Assembly: GCF_007997225.1 (NCBI RefSeq)
Contig: NZ_VORM01000005.1
Coordinates: 1-64,000, forward strand
Origin: Subsaximicrobium wynnwilliamsii
GTDB lineage: Bacteria; Bacteroidota; Bacteroidia; Flavobacteriales; Flavobacteriaceae
Length of the DNA: 64,000 nucleotides
Direction: 5' to 3'
Under the pieces are notes generated by a model. The model saw nothing but the letters and a program-made list of their open reading frames with translations. It was not told the DNA's origin and made no database searches. Made by a program: the position numbers and the translations under genes. Shown here one piece after another: positions 1 through 8,382 of the stretch (within the stretch, counting starts at the first letter, position 1; every line of letters begins with the position of its first letter).

Positions 1-73
1 CTCGTTCCTCTTTAAAATGTGTACGACAGCTCTTTTCGTCTGTGAAATGAACTCCAAAATCAAATATATTCAT
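1..73 (-). mobile_element. IS1595-family transposase, N-terminal fragment (runs off the window)
   Basis: Reading the minus strand from an ATG at 73, the frame stays open to the window edge for 24 codons. The peptide starts MNIFDFGVHFTDEKSCR and continues into a THFKEER segment. This matches, from memory, the N-terminus of IS1595/ISXO2-type DDE transposases, which precedes their zinc-ribbon. An in-frame stop lies 39 bases upstream, so the ATG is the natural start. It begins only 41 bases after the stop of the truncated nuclease/NTPase gene on the same strand, suggesting that the element inserted into that gene. The inverted repeat and target duplication cannot be placed from this window. The family call rests on 24 residues. 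Confidence 0.65.
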
Positions 74-114
74 AATCAACTGTTTTAATATCAAGTGAAT
101 ATACGATAATTATT

Positions 115-897
115 TCATTTTAGGGCTGTTTGCGGATATACAAATTCATTTATATGATTAACATTCAATTCTGTAGCCTTAAAAATACAGATAGGAATTT
201 CCTTGTTTTGAAGACTATAAAATTCTTTAAAAAGAGCAGTTTTTCCACAACCTCCTTCACCGGAAATAATAATATTTTCTTTCTTATTTGAAACTTTTAT
301 GATTTCTTCAATAATCTTACTTCTGTCAATTTTTATTTTTTTATCACCGAAAGGTATTTCTGTTTGAATTGCTTGTAAAATATTTTTATTATGATTTTTA
401 ATTTCATCAATTAATTTCCCCTCATTCGGTTCGAGGCTAAAAAAATCTTCGTAGATGTATTTATTTTCAGGTAACGTTAGTTGAAGTTCAAAATGGCTTG
501 GTACACGCCATACTATTTCTAATTTTAGCTTTTTGGCTTCAGACTCAATATCGATATGAAATTTTGATTTTTTTTGTCCTTTTTTTGTGCTTTCTGAGAA
601 CTCTTCGTTCAAATAGAATAGAATCTTATTCAATTTAGGGTTTTCTCTTTTAGCTTTCTTAATCGACGAAATTATTTCTGATTTCTTACCTGAAAGAGGA
701 ACTCTGTAATATTTAGCCTGAAATCCATAATACTCTCCATCCTTTTCTAGAGGTTCTGTTTCTATTCCAGTTTGATTTTTATAACGGAATAATCCAATTC
801 TATTTCCCAATTCGGCACAGAAAAGCAGATATGACATTTGTTCAAATGCCCACTCTTCTCGCTTATCATATTTTAAACAGAAAATATTCCAATTCAT
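115..897 (-). pseudogene. Truncated nuclease (PD-(D/E)XK-like) plus P-loop NTPase, defence-type
   Basis: The product is 260 residues. The N-terminal part has an acidic stretch around residues 46-48 followed by G-F-Q-A-K at 58-62, the E...QxK layout of PD-(D/E)XK nucleases that cap Avs- and Cap4-like antiviral proteins. Residues 213-220 are a good Walker A (GEGGCGKT). The reading frame stops about 40 residues later, before any Walker B, sensor or C-terminal repeat region, so most of the NTPase is missing. A transposase start follows 41 bases downstream, so the last few residues (near PQTALK) may already be element sequence. The architecture is inference: the nuclease motif is short, and another P-loop effector is possible. 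The start at 897 is the only good ATG. It is probably a non-functional remnant. Confidence 0.6.
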
Positions 898-1135
898 ATT
901 TCAACTAACTTGTCTTTTTGATTATCTAAAAGGTTGAGTGTGCCACTTGCTGCAAAAATTCGGATAAATACACATTTATATCTACCCACAATTATAAAGT
1001 TTAACTCAAATATAATTATTCAGTTCCATGATAGAACAAAAACTGTAAAGAACCAAATTTAAAGGTGGAGAAAAACCTAATATACCAACAACCAATTACC
1101 ACCCCCAATTCCACCCACCATATTTCAAAGAACCA

Positions 1136-1143
1136 TATCTTTG
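1136..1143 (+). promoter_or_regulatory. -7 element TATCTTTG of the radical SAM gene
   Basis: Exact match to the Bacteroidota -7 consensus TAnnTTTG. Its last G is only 4 bases before the ATG at 1148, so the transcript is predicted to be leaderless or nearly so. No strong -33 TTG was found at a standard distance. Confidence 0.55.
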
Positions 1144-1147
1144 CAGC

Positions 1148-3019
1148 ATGCAATCCAAAATCCTTTTTATAACCCCACCGTTTACCCAGTTGAACACCGC
1201 TTATCCGGCAACGGCATATTTAAAAGGATTTATGGGAGATCACGACATTGCTGTGCATTCCTGCGATTTAAGTATAGAACTCTTTACCACCATTTTTACG
1301 GGCGATTTTCTTCGCAGCATGTTTCAGGAAGCACAAGACTTGAAGCACTATGATTATCCCGAAGTTCGTAAAATGAAGGGCAAGTACATGCAATGCGTGG
1401 ATGTTGTAATTCCGTTTCTTCAAAAGCAGGATCTTGAAACGGCGCATAAAATTCTGGAAGCTGATTTTTTACCATTGGGCCATAGACTGTCTAAAGTGAA
1501 TACTACTATTAAATGGGAAGCTGGTGAGATAGGCATCATCGATAAAGCAAAACATTATGGAACGCTTTTTATTGAAGAGATAGGCGATTTTATTCAGGCG
1601 AATGTGGATGAGTTTTTTGCCTTTACGAAGTATGCCGAGCAAATTGCCACTTCTGCGAGTAGCTTTGATGAAATAGATGAATTTTTAAGTTTTCAGCCGA
1701 CCATCATTGAAGCGGAAATGCTGGATATTTTAATGGAAACCATTAAAAAAGAGAAACCACTTTTAGTGTGCTTTACCATTCCTTTTCCCGGAAACTTGTT
1801 TGCAGCCTTGCGTTGTGCCCAATTTACCAAACAGTTTTTTCCTGATATTCCTGTTGCTTTTGGTGGCGGCTATTGCAACACCGAACTGCGTTCGCTTACA
1901 GATCCTCGGATTTTTGAATTTGTGGACTTTATTTCCTTGGACGATGGGGAAGGGCCTTTGCTCAAGATGGTTCAGTATCTGGAAGGTAAAGTTACCATAG
2001 ATGATTTGGAACGGACCTATGTACTTGAAAACAATGCTGTTGTTTATAAGAATAAAATTCCAAACACCATTTACCACCATAGAAACTTACCGGCACCCGA
2101 TTATTCTGGGTTGCCTTTTGATAAATATGTGTCTTTTCTGGATGTGGTGAACCCGATGCACCGCATGTGGACAGATGCCCGATGGAATAAAATGACCATC
2201 TCGCACGGCTGTTATTGGAAACAATGTTCGTTTTGCGATGTGAGCTTGGATTATATTGGAAATTACCAAAACACAACCGCTGAAGATTTGGTGGATAAAA
2301 TTGAAAAAATAGTCAAAGATACCGGCATTACAGGGTTTCATTTTGTGGATGAAGCTGCGCCACCTAAAATGTTACGGGCTTTAGCCAATGCATTGTTAGA
2401 ACGGAATGTTAAGATTACCTGGTGGACGAATATTCGTTTTGAAAAGACATTCAGCTTTGAGCTCTGTGAATTAATGGCAAAATCTGGTTGTATCGCTGTA
2501 ACTGGAGGTTTGGAAGTGGCTTCAGATCGGTTATTGGCCAAAATGAAAAAAGGGGTTGATATTGCGCAAGTAACGCGCGTTACCCATAATTTTTCTTCAA
2601 CCAATATCATGGTTCATGCGTATCTCATGTATGGATTTCCCACCCAAACGGAACAGGAAACCATTGATTCACTGGATGTGGTAAAGCAGTTGTTTGAACG
2701 CAATTGTATTCAGTCGGCTTATTGGCACCAGTTTACAACTACGGTTCATAGTCCCATTGGTAAGAATCCACAGGATTTTGGAATAACGATTACGGGACCT
2801 GTTTTTGAAGGCTTTGCCCAAAACGATTTATACCACGAAGATCCTCTAGGTGCCGATCATCCAAAATATACCAAGGGCTTAAACCTGGCATTGCACAATT
2901 ATTTAAACGGAACAGGATTCGACGAAGAAATGCAACATTGGTTTGACTTTACGGTGCCTGCTACTAGTCAGCCGGCGGGGATGATTGAGGGGTTTTTGGG
3001 TGAAGTTGTTGGGGTTTAG
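1148..3019 (+). CDS. B12-binding-type radical SAM protein
   Basis: 623 residues. The N-terminal third looks like the cobalamin-binding Rossmann domain common in this superfamily, with an early ITPPFTQLNTAYP segment and a later PVAFGGGYCN loop. The radical SAM core follows from about residue 340, with the cluster cysteines C355, C360 and C363 in SHGCYWKQCSFC. The spacing is CX4CX2C rather than the canonical CX3CX2C. The ATG at 1148 lies 4 bases after a TATCTTTG promoter. Chemistry is unknown; such enzymes do methylations and rearrangements on varied substrates. No precursor peptide or partner gene is adjacent. The last 15 bases of the gene (VVGV stop) recur in the downstream intergenic repeats, and two decayed copies of the gene's 3' end lie at 5220 and 6585. 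Confidence 0.85.
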   Translation: MQSKILFITPPFTQLNTAYPATAYLKGFMGDHDIAVHSCDLSIELFTTIFTGDFLRSMFQEAQDLKHYDYPEVRKMKGKYMQCVDVVIPFLQKQDLETAHKILEADFLPLGHRLSKVNTTIKWEAGEIGIIDKAKHYGTLFIEEIGDFIQANVDEFFAFTKYAEQIATSASSFDEIDEFLSFQPTIIEAEMLDILMETIKKEKPLLVCFTIPFPGNLFAALRCAQFTKQFFPDIPVAFGGGYCNTELRSLTDPRIFEFVDFISLDDGEGPLLKMVQYLEGKVTIDDLERTYVLENNAVVYKNKIPNTIYHHRNLPAPDYSGLPFDKYVSFLDVVNPMHRMWTDARWNKMTISHGCYWKQCSFCDVSLDYIGNYQNTTAEDLVDKIEKIVKDTGITGFHFVDEAAPPKMLRALANALLERNVKITWWTNIRFEKTFSFELCELMAKSGCIAVTGGLEVASDRLLAKMKKGVDIAQVTRVTHNFSSTNIMVHAYLMYGFPTQTEQETIDSLDVVKQLFERNCIQSAYWHQFTTTVHSPIGKNPQDFGITITGPVFEGFAQNDLYHEDPLGADHPKYTKGLNLALHNYLNGTGFDEEMQHWFDFTVPATSQPAGMIEGFLGEVVGV

Positions 3020-3206
3020 TCTGTGAATTTAATAGTACTAAAATGGTTTCGTGAGGAACACGGGCGGGACTCCCGCGCCAGGGAAGTTGTTGGGGTTTAG
3101 TTTGAGAATTTAATAGTACTGGAATCGTTTCGTGGGAACACGGGCGGGATGCCCGCGCCAGCTGGGAACCGTGTTTTGATTGTTGATTAAAGGATTTATT
3201 TTTTAA
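3020..3206 (+). repeat. Two copies of gene-tail plus GC-palindrome repeat
   Basis: The sequence after the radical SAM stop reads: linker with aatttaatagtactaaaatgg, then a GC-rich palindrome at 3059-3081. The gene tail gttgttggggtttag is then repeated at about 3087, followed by a second linker and a second palindrome at 3139-3162. The palindrome core is gcggg / cccgc with a 3-base loop. In copy 1 the core has changed to gcggga-c-tcccgc and still pairs. Confidence 0.85.
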
Positions 3207-3239
3207 AAGTTGGCGCGAGTATCTTGCTCGCGCCAACTT
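3207..3239. terminator. Strong hairpin between convergent genes
   Basis: A perfect 13-bp stem: aagttggcgcgag at 3207-3219 pairs with its complement at 3227-3239, around a 7-base loop. It lies 15 bases beyond the stop of the minus-strand DUF885 gene, and on that strand the stem is followed by TTTT. It probably terminates that gene and may also insulate the plus-strand radical SAM gene. Confidence 0.7.
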
Positions 3240-3253
3240 AGACCTCAGTTATC

Positions 3254-5083
3254 CTATTTTTTAGAAGAAATATATTCATCTACAAAATCTTCTAAAACAT
3301 TTAAAGGAATTGCTCCATGGGAAAGAACTACTTCATGGAATTCACGAATGTCAAAATTTTCACCTAAAGCATCTTTAGCTTTTTGACGTAATTCTAAAAT
3401 TTTCATCATTCCTATTTTATAGGCTGTTGCTTGGCCTGGCATTACGATATGTCTTTCAACCATTTTAACGGCATCCATTTCTGCATTTGGGGTATTTTCT
3501 GTATAATATTTTATCCCTTGCTCTCGTGTCCAATTTTTAGAATGTATGCCCGTATCTACTACCAATCTACATGCTCTCCACAATTCCATAGCCAAACGAC
3601 CAAAATCTGAATAAGGATCTTCATAAAAGCCCATTTCTTTTGGAATAAATTCAGAATACAATCCCCAACCTTCTGTATAGGCTGTGTACCCACCAAACTT
3701 TCTAAACATAGGCACTTCTTCTAATTCTTGCTGAATTGCCAATTGCATGTGATGTCCGGGAATTCCTTCGTGATATGCCAATGCTTCCATCTGATAGTTT
3801 GGCATAGACTCCATATCATATAAGTTGGCATAATAAATTCCGGGTCTTGAGCCATCAGCTGCTGGGCGATTATAAAAGGCCTTTCCCGCAGACTTTTCTC
3901 TGAAAGGTTCAACGGCTTTTACTACAATGTCTGCCTTTGGCTTTGAAATAAATATTTCATCCAATCTAGTTTTCATACTGTCGATTAAATGCACCGCTTG
4001 TTTTAAATAAGCGTCTTTTCCTTTTTGATCTGCACTGTAATAAAACTGTTTGTCTGTTCTCATAAACTGAAAAAAGTCTTGTAAACTGCCTTCAAATCCT
4101 ACTTGCTGGCGTATTGCATCCATTTCTCCATGAATTCTAGCAACTTCCGCTAAGCCTATTTTGTGGATTTCATCTGCAGTTAAATCTGTAGTTGTGGTTC
4201 TTTTTAATGCATTGTTATAAAATGCCTCACCGTCAGGAAATTTCCACGCGCCATCATCAGTATTCGCTCTTTCCTTTTGCTCTTTTATAAATGAAATGAG
4301 CCCTTCATAAGCTGGTTTTACAGAAGTTAATAAGGCTTGGTTTGCTTGTTTCTCTAAAGTAGTTTTTGCTTCATCATCAATCTCCAATTTGTTTACTTTA
4401 TTCATAAAATCTTCTAATAATGTACTTTGCGTTTTAGAAGTGTCAAATGGTTGGCCAACTAATATATTTTCTGAATCTTGCACTACTTTATCATAAACAA
4501 ATTTTGGAGGAGCAATGCCAATAGCTTCTCGTTCTTTTAGATTCTCGACCACTTGAGCGAAGTATTTGTTAAAACCATTCAATCTAGATATATAGGCCTC
4601 AGCATCTGCAACACTATCAATGCGATGCATGTTTACTAAGAATGCCGGCATACCAGATTGCGCACCAAACATTTGATTCACTGGGTAGTTGTGTAATCTG
4701 TATTTATAATCGTCAATACTATTTTCTACATTTTGTTTATAGAGTTTATAACTCAATAAGGCATCTTTTGAAAGTGCGGCTGCATTTACGGAATCTGTTA
4801 ACCAAACAAGTTCTTCTTTGTTTATTTTCAAGTCTCTTTCTGATGCTTCAGGCGAATTATCATCGAGTTTTCCGTAATCCTTTTTTATTCCGAGTCTAGT
4901 TTGAAACTCTGGAGATAGATCCACTCTGGCATCAAATGACTTTTGAAAAAAATCATTCACTTTTTTGGATTCAGCCATAATCTCCACATCTGTATATGCT
5001 TTTTCAGTTTTTTCTTCTTTACAAGAAATTAATAATGTAAGTGTACAAAGAAGCAGTGTTGATTTCAAAAATAATTGTTTCAT
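3254..5083 (-). CDS. DUF885 family lipoprotein (putative zinc peptidase)
   Basis: 609 residues, the usual size for this family. The N-terminus is a lipoprotein signal with lipobox LLISC (cysteine near residue 21), so it should sit in the outer or inner membrane facing the periplasm. Near residue 437 is HEGIPGHHMQ, the signature of DUF885 proteins, resembling an HExxxH metal-binding helix and implying a metallopeptidase-like function. No substrate can be assigned. It is transcribed alone, convergent with the radical SAM gene, and ends next to a strong hairpin. The ATG at 5083 immediately precedes the signal peptide, so the start is secure. Confidence 0.85.
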   Translation of the reverse strand: MKQLFLKSTLLLCTLTLLISCKEEKTEKAYTDVEIMAESKKVNDFFQKSFDARVDLSPEFQTRLGIKKDYGKLDDNSPEASERDLKINKEELVWLTDSVNAAALSKDALLSYKLYKQNVENSIDDYKYRLHNYPVNQMFGAQSGMPAFLVNMHRIDSVADAEAYISRLNGFNKYFAQVVENLKEREAIGIAPPKFVYDKVVQDSENILVGQPFDTSKTQSTLLEDFMNKVNKLEIDDEAKTTLEKQANQALLTSVKPAYEGLISFIKEQKERANTDDGAWKFPDGEAFYNNALKRTTTTDLTADEIHKIGLAEVARIHGEMDAIRQQVGFEGSLQDFFQFMRTDKQFYYSADQKGKDAYLKQAVHLIDSMKTRLDEIFISKPKADIVVKAVEPFREKSAGKAFYNRPAADGSRPGIYYANLYDMESMPNYQMEALAYHEGIPGHHMQLAIQQELEEVPMFRKFGGYTAYTEGWGLYSEFIPKEMGFYEDPYSDFGRLAMELWRACRLVVDTGIHSKNWTREQGIKYYTENTPNAEMDAVKMVERHIVMPGQATAYKIGMMKILELRQKAKDALGENFDIREFHEVVLSHGAIPLNVLEDFVDEYISSKK

Positions 5084-5219
5084 GTTTTTATTTTAGTGTT
5101 CGGACTTTTTTCTAAAAGTAATATTTTTTAAATAAGAATCCGCAAGAGGCTGAAAAAACCAAATAACATCCAGTCAATTAAGATTTATAAGTAGATTGGA
5201 ACCAGACAATTAATTAGAC

Positions 5220-5302
5220 CTGGCATTGCACAATTATTTAAACGGAACAGGTTTTGACGAAGAAATGCGACATTGATTTGACTTTCCGGTGACTGCGATG
5301 GT
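5220..5302 (+). pseudogene. Decayed 3' fragment of the radical SAM gene (copy 2)
   Basis: About 80 bases are nearly identical to positions 2888-2970 of the radical SAM gene (LALHNYLNGTGFDEEM and onward). One Trp codon has become TGA, and the copy breaks off into the gttgcgtgagg linker and a GC palindrome at 5314. It has no upstream coding part. Confidence 0.8.
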
Positions 5303-5545
5303 TGCGTGAGGGACACGGGCGGGAAGCCCGCGCCAGCGGGGTTTTTAGAGGAAATTATTGGAGTTTGGTATGTGAATTTAACAGTACTGGAATGGTCTTG
5401 TGAGGAATACGGTGACACGGGCGGGACGCCCGCGCCAGCGGGGGGTTTTTGGAGGAAGTTGTTGGGGTTTAGTATTGAATTTAATAGCACTGGAATGGTC
5501 TTGTGAGGAATGAGGGTGAACACGGGCGGGACGCCCGCGCCAGCG
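5303..5545 (+). repeat. Three GC-palindrome repeat units
   Basis: Palindrome copies at 5314-5338, 5416-5440 and 5521-5545, each in a unit of about 85-105 bases built from the tag gttgttggggtttag (or a variant), an aatttaatagcactggaatgg-like linker and the cgggcgggacgcccgcg core. The rest of the gap from 5084 to 5755 holds no recognisable gene. Confidence 0.85.
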
Positions 5546-5690
5546 GGGATTTTGTTAACAGCAGCAAGCTTTTAGGCAAATTTCAAAATATAATAGCTTG
5601 CTTAAGTTCTAAAAGACATTTTAAGTTTTGAAATTAAAAATGAAAATCAGATAGGCTTAATTTTCAAATGATTGCGAATCAAGTCATATG

Positions 5691-5711
5691 CCTGCCTGCC
5701 GGTCAGGCAGG
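5691..5711. repeat. CCTGCC-type palindrome
   Basis: The sequence gcctgcctgccggtcaggca forms an 8-bp stem (cctgcctg / caggcagg) with a 5-base loop. The same family recurs near 22611 and seven or more times at 37093-37790. It sits just downstream of the ribosome-hibernation gene on the minus strand. Confidence 0.7.
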
Positions 5712-5755
5712 GTCTTAGGTCTTTGTAGGACAATATTATTTTATAATGATGAATT

Positions 5756-6070
5756 CTAATGTTTTTGGATTTTTCCAAGAATGCTTTCTACAGCGTTTTT
5801 TATTTTATCAATGGCACCTGTTAATGCAAGGTCTATGGTGTCTGCCTGATTAGTGACAGCAATAGGTTGCCTGCCTTCAAGTCTAGCTTCTAATAAACAA
5901 GAAATATCATTAAAACCATCCTTTTTCCCATTTTCATCTTTTAAGTGAACTTCTACTCTGGTAATATGAGATTCGAACCTTTCTAAAGCTTCTTCAATTT
6001 GAGAGGTAAAAAAATCTTCAGTTCTTTTTTCTCCAGAAATAGTCTTGTCTGTATTTATTTGTATTGTCAT
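5756..6070 (-). CDS. hpf: Ribosome hibernation-promoting factor, short HPF/RaiA family
   Basis: 104 residues, the size of short HPF/YfiA proteins, with the beta-alpha-beta-beta-beta-alpha pattern of the sigma-54 modulation family: MTIQINTDKTISGEK, a first helix at about 20-35, strands with VEVHLKDENG, and a C-terminal helix ending in LGKIQKH. By family knowledge it binds the 30S decoding region in stationary phase or stress. Its usual basic patches are moderate here. It lies 14 bases downstream of a 67-residue gene on the same strand, so the two are probably one operon. Confidence 0.8.
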   Translation of the reverse strand: MTIQINTDKTISGEKRTEDFFTSQIEEALERFESHITRVEVHLKDENGKKDGFNDISCLLEARLEGRQPIAVTNQADTIDLALTGAIDKIKNAVESILGKIQKH

Positions 6071-6084
6071 TTTATTATAGTTTT

Positions 6085-6288
6085 TTAATGTTCTTCTTTA
6101 TAAGTTTTTATGATGCCATTCAGGGAGTCTAAATAGGCTTTTAGTTCTTTGTTGTTAGTTCCATTTTTCGTATCAGATAGGAAGGTTTTGGATACTTCAG
6201 TCATATCATTAACTAATTCTGGATATTCCTTATGAATTTCTAAGGTCGTCAATCGGATATTATTAATAAGTTTATTTTGAGAATCCAT
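6085..6288 (-). CDS. Small hypothetical protein upstream of hpf
   Basis: 67 residues, starting MDSQNKLINNIRLTTLEIHK. It is hydrophilic and predicted all-helical, with no signal peptide or cysteines. I do not recognise a family. The 14-base gap to hpf indicates co-transcription, so a stationary-phase or stress role is plausible but is inference from position only. Confidence 0.65.
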   Translation of the reverse strand: MDSQNKLINNIRLTTLEIHKEYPELVNDMTEVSKTFLSDTKNGTNNKELKAYLDSLNGIIKTYKEEH

Positions 6289-6584
6289 CGTTTATATGTT
6301 TTAAAAAAATTAAAGCAGCTTTAATTTAAAGTTGCTTTTAATAAATCCCATTTTGTTGTTTTAATGGTTTATTCGCAGTATAAGGCTTTAATACTAGAAC
6401 ATTACCAATACTGTCATAAAACCAAGAACATATGTAAAATGAGATTAACCATTAAAATGCTCATTTAACTTTGAGTTTAGCTAAAATTTTTTATGAGAAG
6501 GGTTCTTTGTAATGTCTAAACTTTTCGTTTTGACAAACAGCTGTTTAGAATTATGTTGCTTTTATTTAGGACGCTCTATTTAGT

Positions 6585-6851
6585 TCCATTGGTAAGAATC
6601 CGCAGGATTTTGGAAAAAGGATTACAGGTCTTGTTTTTAAAGCCTATGCTCAAAACGATTTATACCATGAATATCTCCAAGGCGCTGATCATCCAAAATA
6701 TACCAATGGCTTAAACTTGGCACTGCATCATTATTTAAATGGAACAGGCTTCGACGAAGAAATGCAACATTGGTTTGAGTTTCCGGTGCCTGCTATTAGT
6801 CAGCCGGCGGGGTTGATTGATGGTTTTTTTGGTAAAGTTGTTGGGGTTTAG
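6585..6851 (+). pseudogene. 3' fragment of a radical SAM paralogue (copy 3)
   Basis: 89 codons in an intact frame ending at the same VVGV stop as the gene at 1148-3019. It matches that gene's last 89 codons with scattered substitutions, for example an FGKRITG segment for FGITITG and HHYLNG for HNYLNG. It has no start codon and no radical SAM motif. The divergence is greater than for the fragment at 5220, so the two fragments have different ages. It runs directly into a long GC-palindrome array. The preceding stretch 6289-6584 holds nothing recognisable. Confidence 0.85.
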
Positions 6852-7280
6852 TCTGTGAATTTAATAGTACTAAAATGGTTTCGTGAGGAACACGGGCGGG
6901 ACGCCCGAGCCAGCGAGGTAAATAAATAGTACTGGAATGGTTGCGTGGGGAACACGGGCGGGACGCCCGCGCCAGCGGGTGAGGTTGTTGGTGTTTAGTA
7001 TTTGTATTTAATAGTACTGGAATGGTTGCGTGAGGACACGGGCGGGACGCCCGCGCCAGCGAGGTAAATAAATAGTACTGGAATGGTTGCGTGGGGAACA
7101 CGGGCGGGACGCCCGCGCCAGCGGGTGAAGTTGTTGGGGTTTAGTATCGGAATTTAATATGACTGGAATGGTTGCGTGGGGAACACGGGCGGGACGCCCG
7201 AGCCAGCGGGGTTTAGTCTGTGAATTTAATAGTACTAAAATGGTTTCGTGAGGAACACGGGCGGACGCCCGCGCCAGCGG
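6852..7280 (+). repeat. Array of six GC-palindrome repeat units
   Basis: Palindrome cores start at 6891, 6953, 7037, 7099, 7184 and 7256. Units are 62-85 bases. The longer ones carry the radical SAM gene tail gttgttggggtttag plus an aatttaatagtact linker. The shorter ones carry gaggtaaataaatagtact instead. Two cores read gcccgagcc, a single-base variant. Confidence 0.9.
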
Positions 7281-7333
7281 GGACGAAATGCCAGCGCAAG
7301 CTGGATTATTATTTGTTCAATGGCCACGTTCGC

Positions 7334-8089
7334 CTAATCTGCTCTTAATTTAGAAATGATGCTGCCCACTTGTTTCGTTTCAAACTTTTGAATGACCCTA
7401 AGAAAAAACCGAACCGTCCGTGTCTTAGGGGTTTTGATGCATTTACCAAGTTTAAGCACCAATTGATCTATGCTATTTATGGCTTGGCCACTTTTGTTTT
7501 CTCCTAATGACCATAGTAGGTTTGAGGCATTCCAGGATTGCCCACGCGCTTTACGCATGCTAAAATCAATGATCTTTTCATCTTTGTTTTCCCCAAGTAC
7601 ATCTAGAATAAACATTAAGGGCGATACCCGACTGAGCCGGTCTTGCAATTCATTGGTAATTTGAAGGAGAATGTCATTCACTTTATTGAAGTCCTCCTCA
7701 ATATCAAGAATCTCCCTCCCAGACATGGTGTTTGCTGTGGCCACCGCAAGGTCGAGATTGATGTGAACGTTCATCCCTAACATGATATGTTGCACAATGG
7801 TCAAGGGCTCATGTACTTGATCAAAGGCGAAGGCCCAGGATGCACTTACCTGTTGATGACTTTTATAATCCCTGTAAGCATCCAAATATAAGTTGGCAAA
7901 TGCTACATCCAATCGTTCTAAGTTCTGGTTATCCTTAAAATGACCAAGGGCAATCTCGGCAGCAACCTCAGCAGTGGTGCGTTTGTAGATATAGGCAAAC
8001 AAGCCCATCCTGCTGTTGGTCTTGATGCTCTCATTGATAATGGCATCAAGCTCTTCAATAACATTTTTTATGGTGGTGGCACCTGGCAT
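7334..8089 (-). CDS. DUF5995 family protein
   Basis: 251 residues, soluble, with no signal peptide. Conserved DUF5995 features are visible: an LDVAFANLYLDAY segment at about 70-82, then SASWAFAFD, and HIMLGMNVHINLDLAVA at about 100-117. The paired histidines in this last motif suggest a metal or phosphoester site, but no function is established. The gene is monocistronic and lies just downstream, on the opposite strand, of the GC-palindrome array. The ATG at 8089 was chosen because no upstream in-frame start precedes it closely. Confidence 0.75.
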   Translation of the reverse strand: MPGATTIKNVIEELDAIINESIKTNSRMGLFAYIYKRTTAEVAAEIALGHFKDNQNLERLDVAFANLYLDAYRDYKSHQQVSASWAFAFDQVHEPLTIVQHIMLGMNVHINLDLAVATANTMSGREILDIEEDFNKVNDILLQITNELQDRLSRVSPLMFILDVLGENKDEKIIDFSMRKARGQSWNASNLLWSLGENKSGQAINSIDQLVLKLGKCIKTPKTRTVRFFLRVIQKFETKQVGSIISKLRAD

Positions 8090-8341
8090 ATTTCTATTGG
8101 TATTTACGCTGATGTTTCCCTGTCCGTCCTGGCAGACGGCTAGGTCGTTGCGCTTGTAGATGGGTAAACAGGTATTTTGATCTTGACTTTAAAAATACGA
8201 AATTTTGTATTCCAAACGCCATCTGCCACATTTTAAGATGTTGATGGTCATGCTTCTATGCGGGGGTGCACTCGCGCTAGCGAGGATGGTTGTTGTGAGT
8301 AAATTGAAGCTGCACACTGGAGGTGTCGCACTCGTGTAGGG

Positions 8342-8366
8342 CACGGGCGGGACGCCCGCGCCAGCG
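8342..8366 (+). repeat. Isolated GC-palindrome copy
   Basis: A single copy of the cgggcgggacgcccgcg element, without the gene-tail tag, located 17 bases beyond the stop of the minus-strand barrel protein gene. Confidence 0.8.
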
Positions 8367-8382
8367 GGCTACAAGAAGTTTT

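Noticed and set aside
5303-8366. A REP/RAYT system with its transposase in the window
   Set aside because: The palindromes look REP-like, but no Y1 transposase of the RAYT type is encoded here, so a system cannot be claimed from this window.
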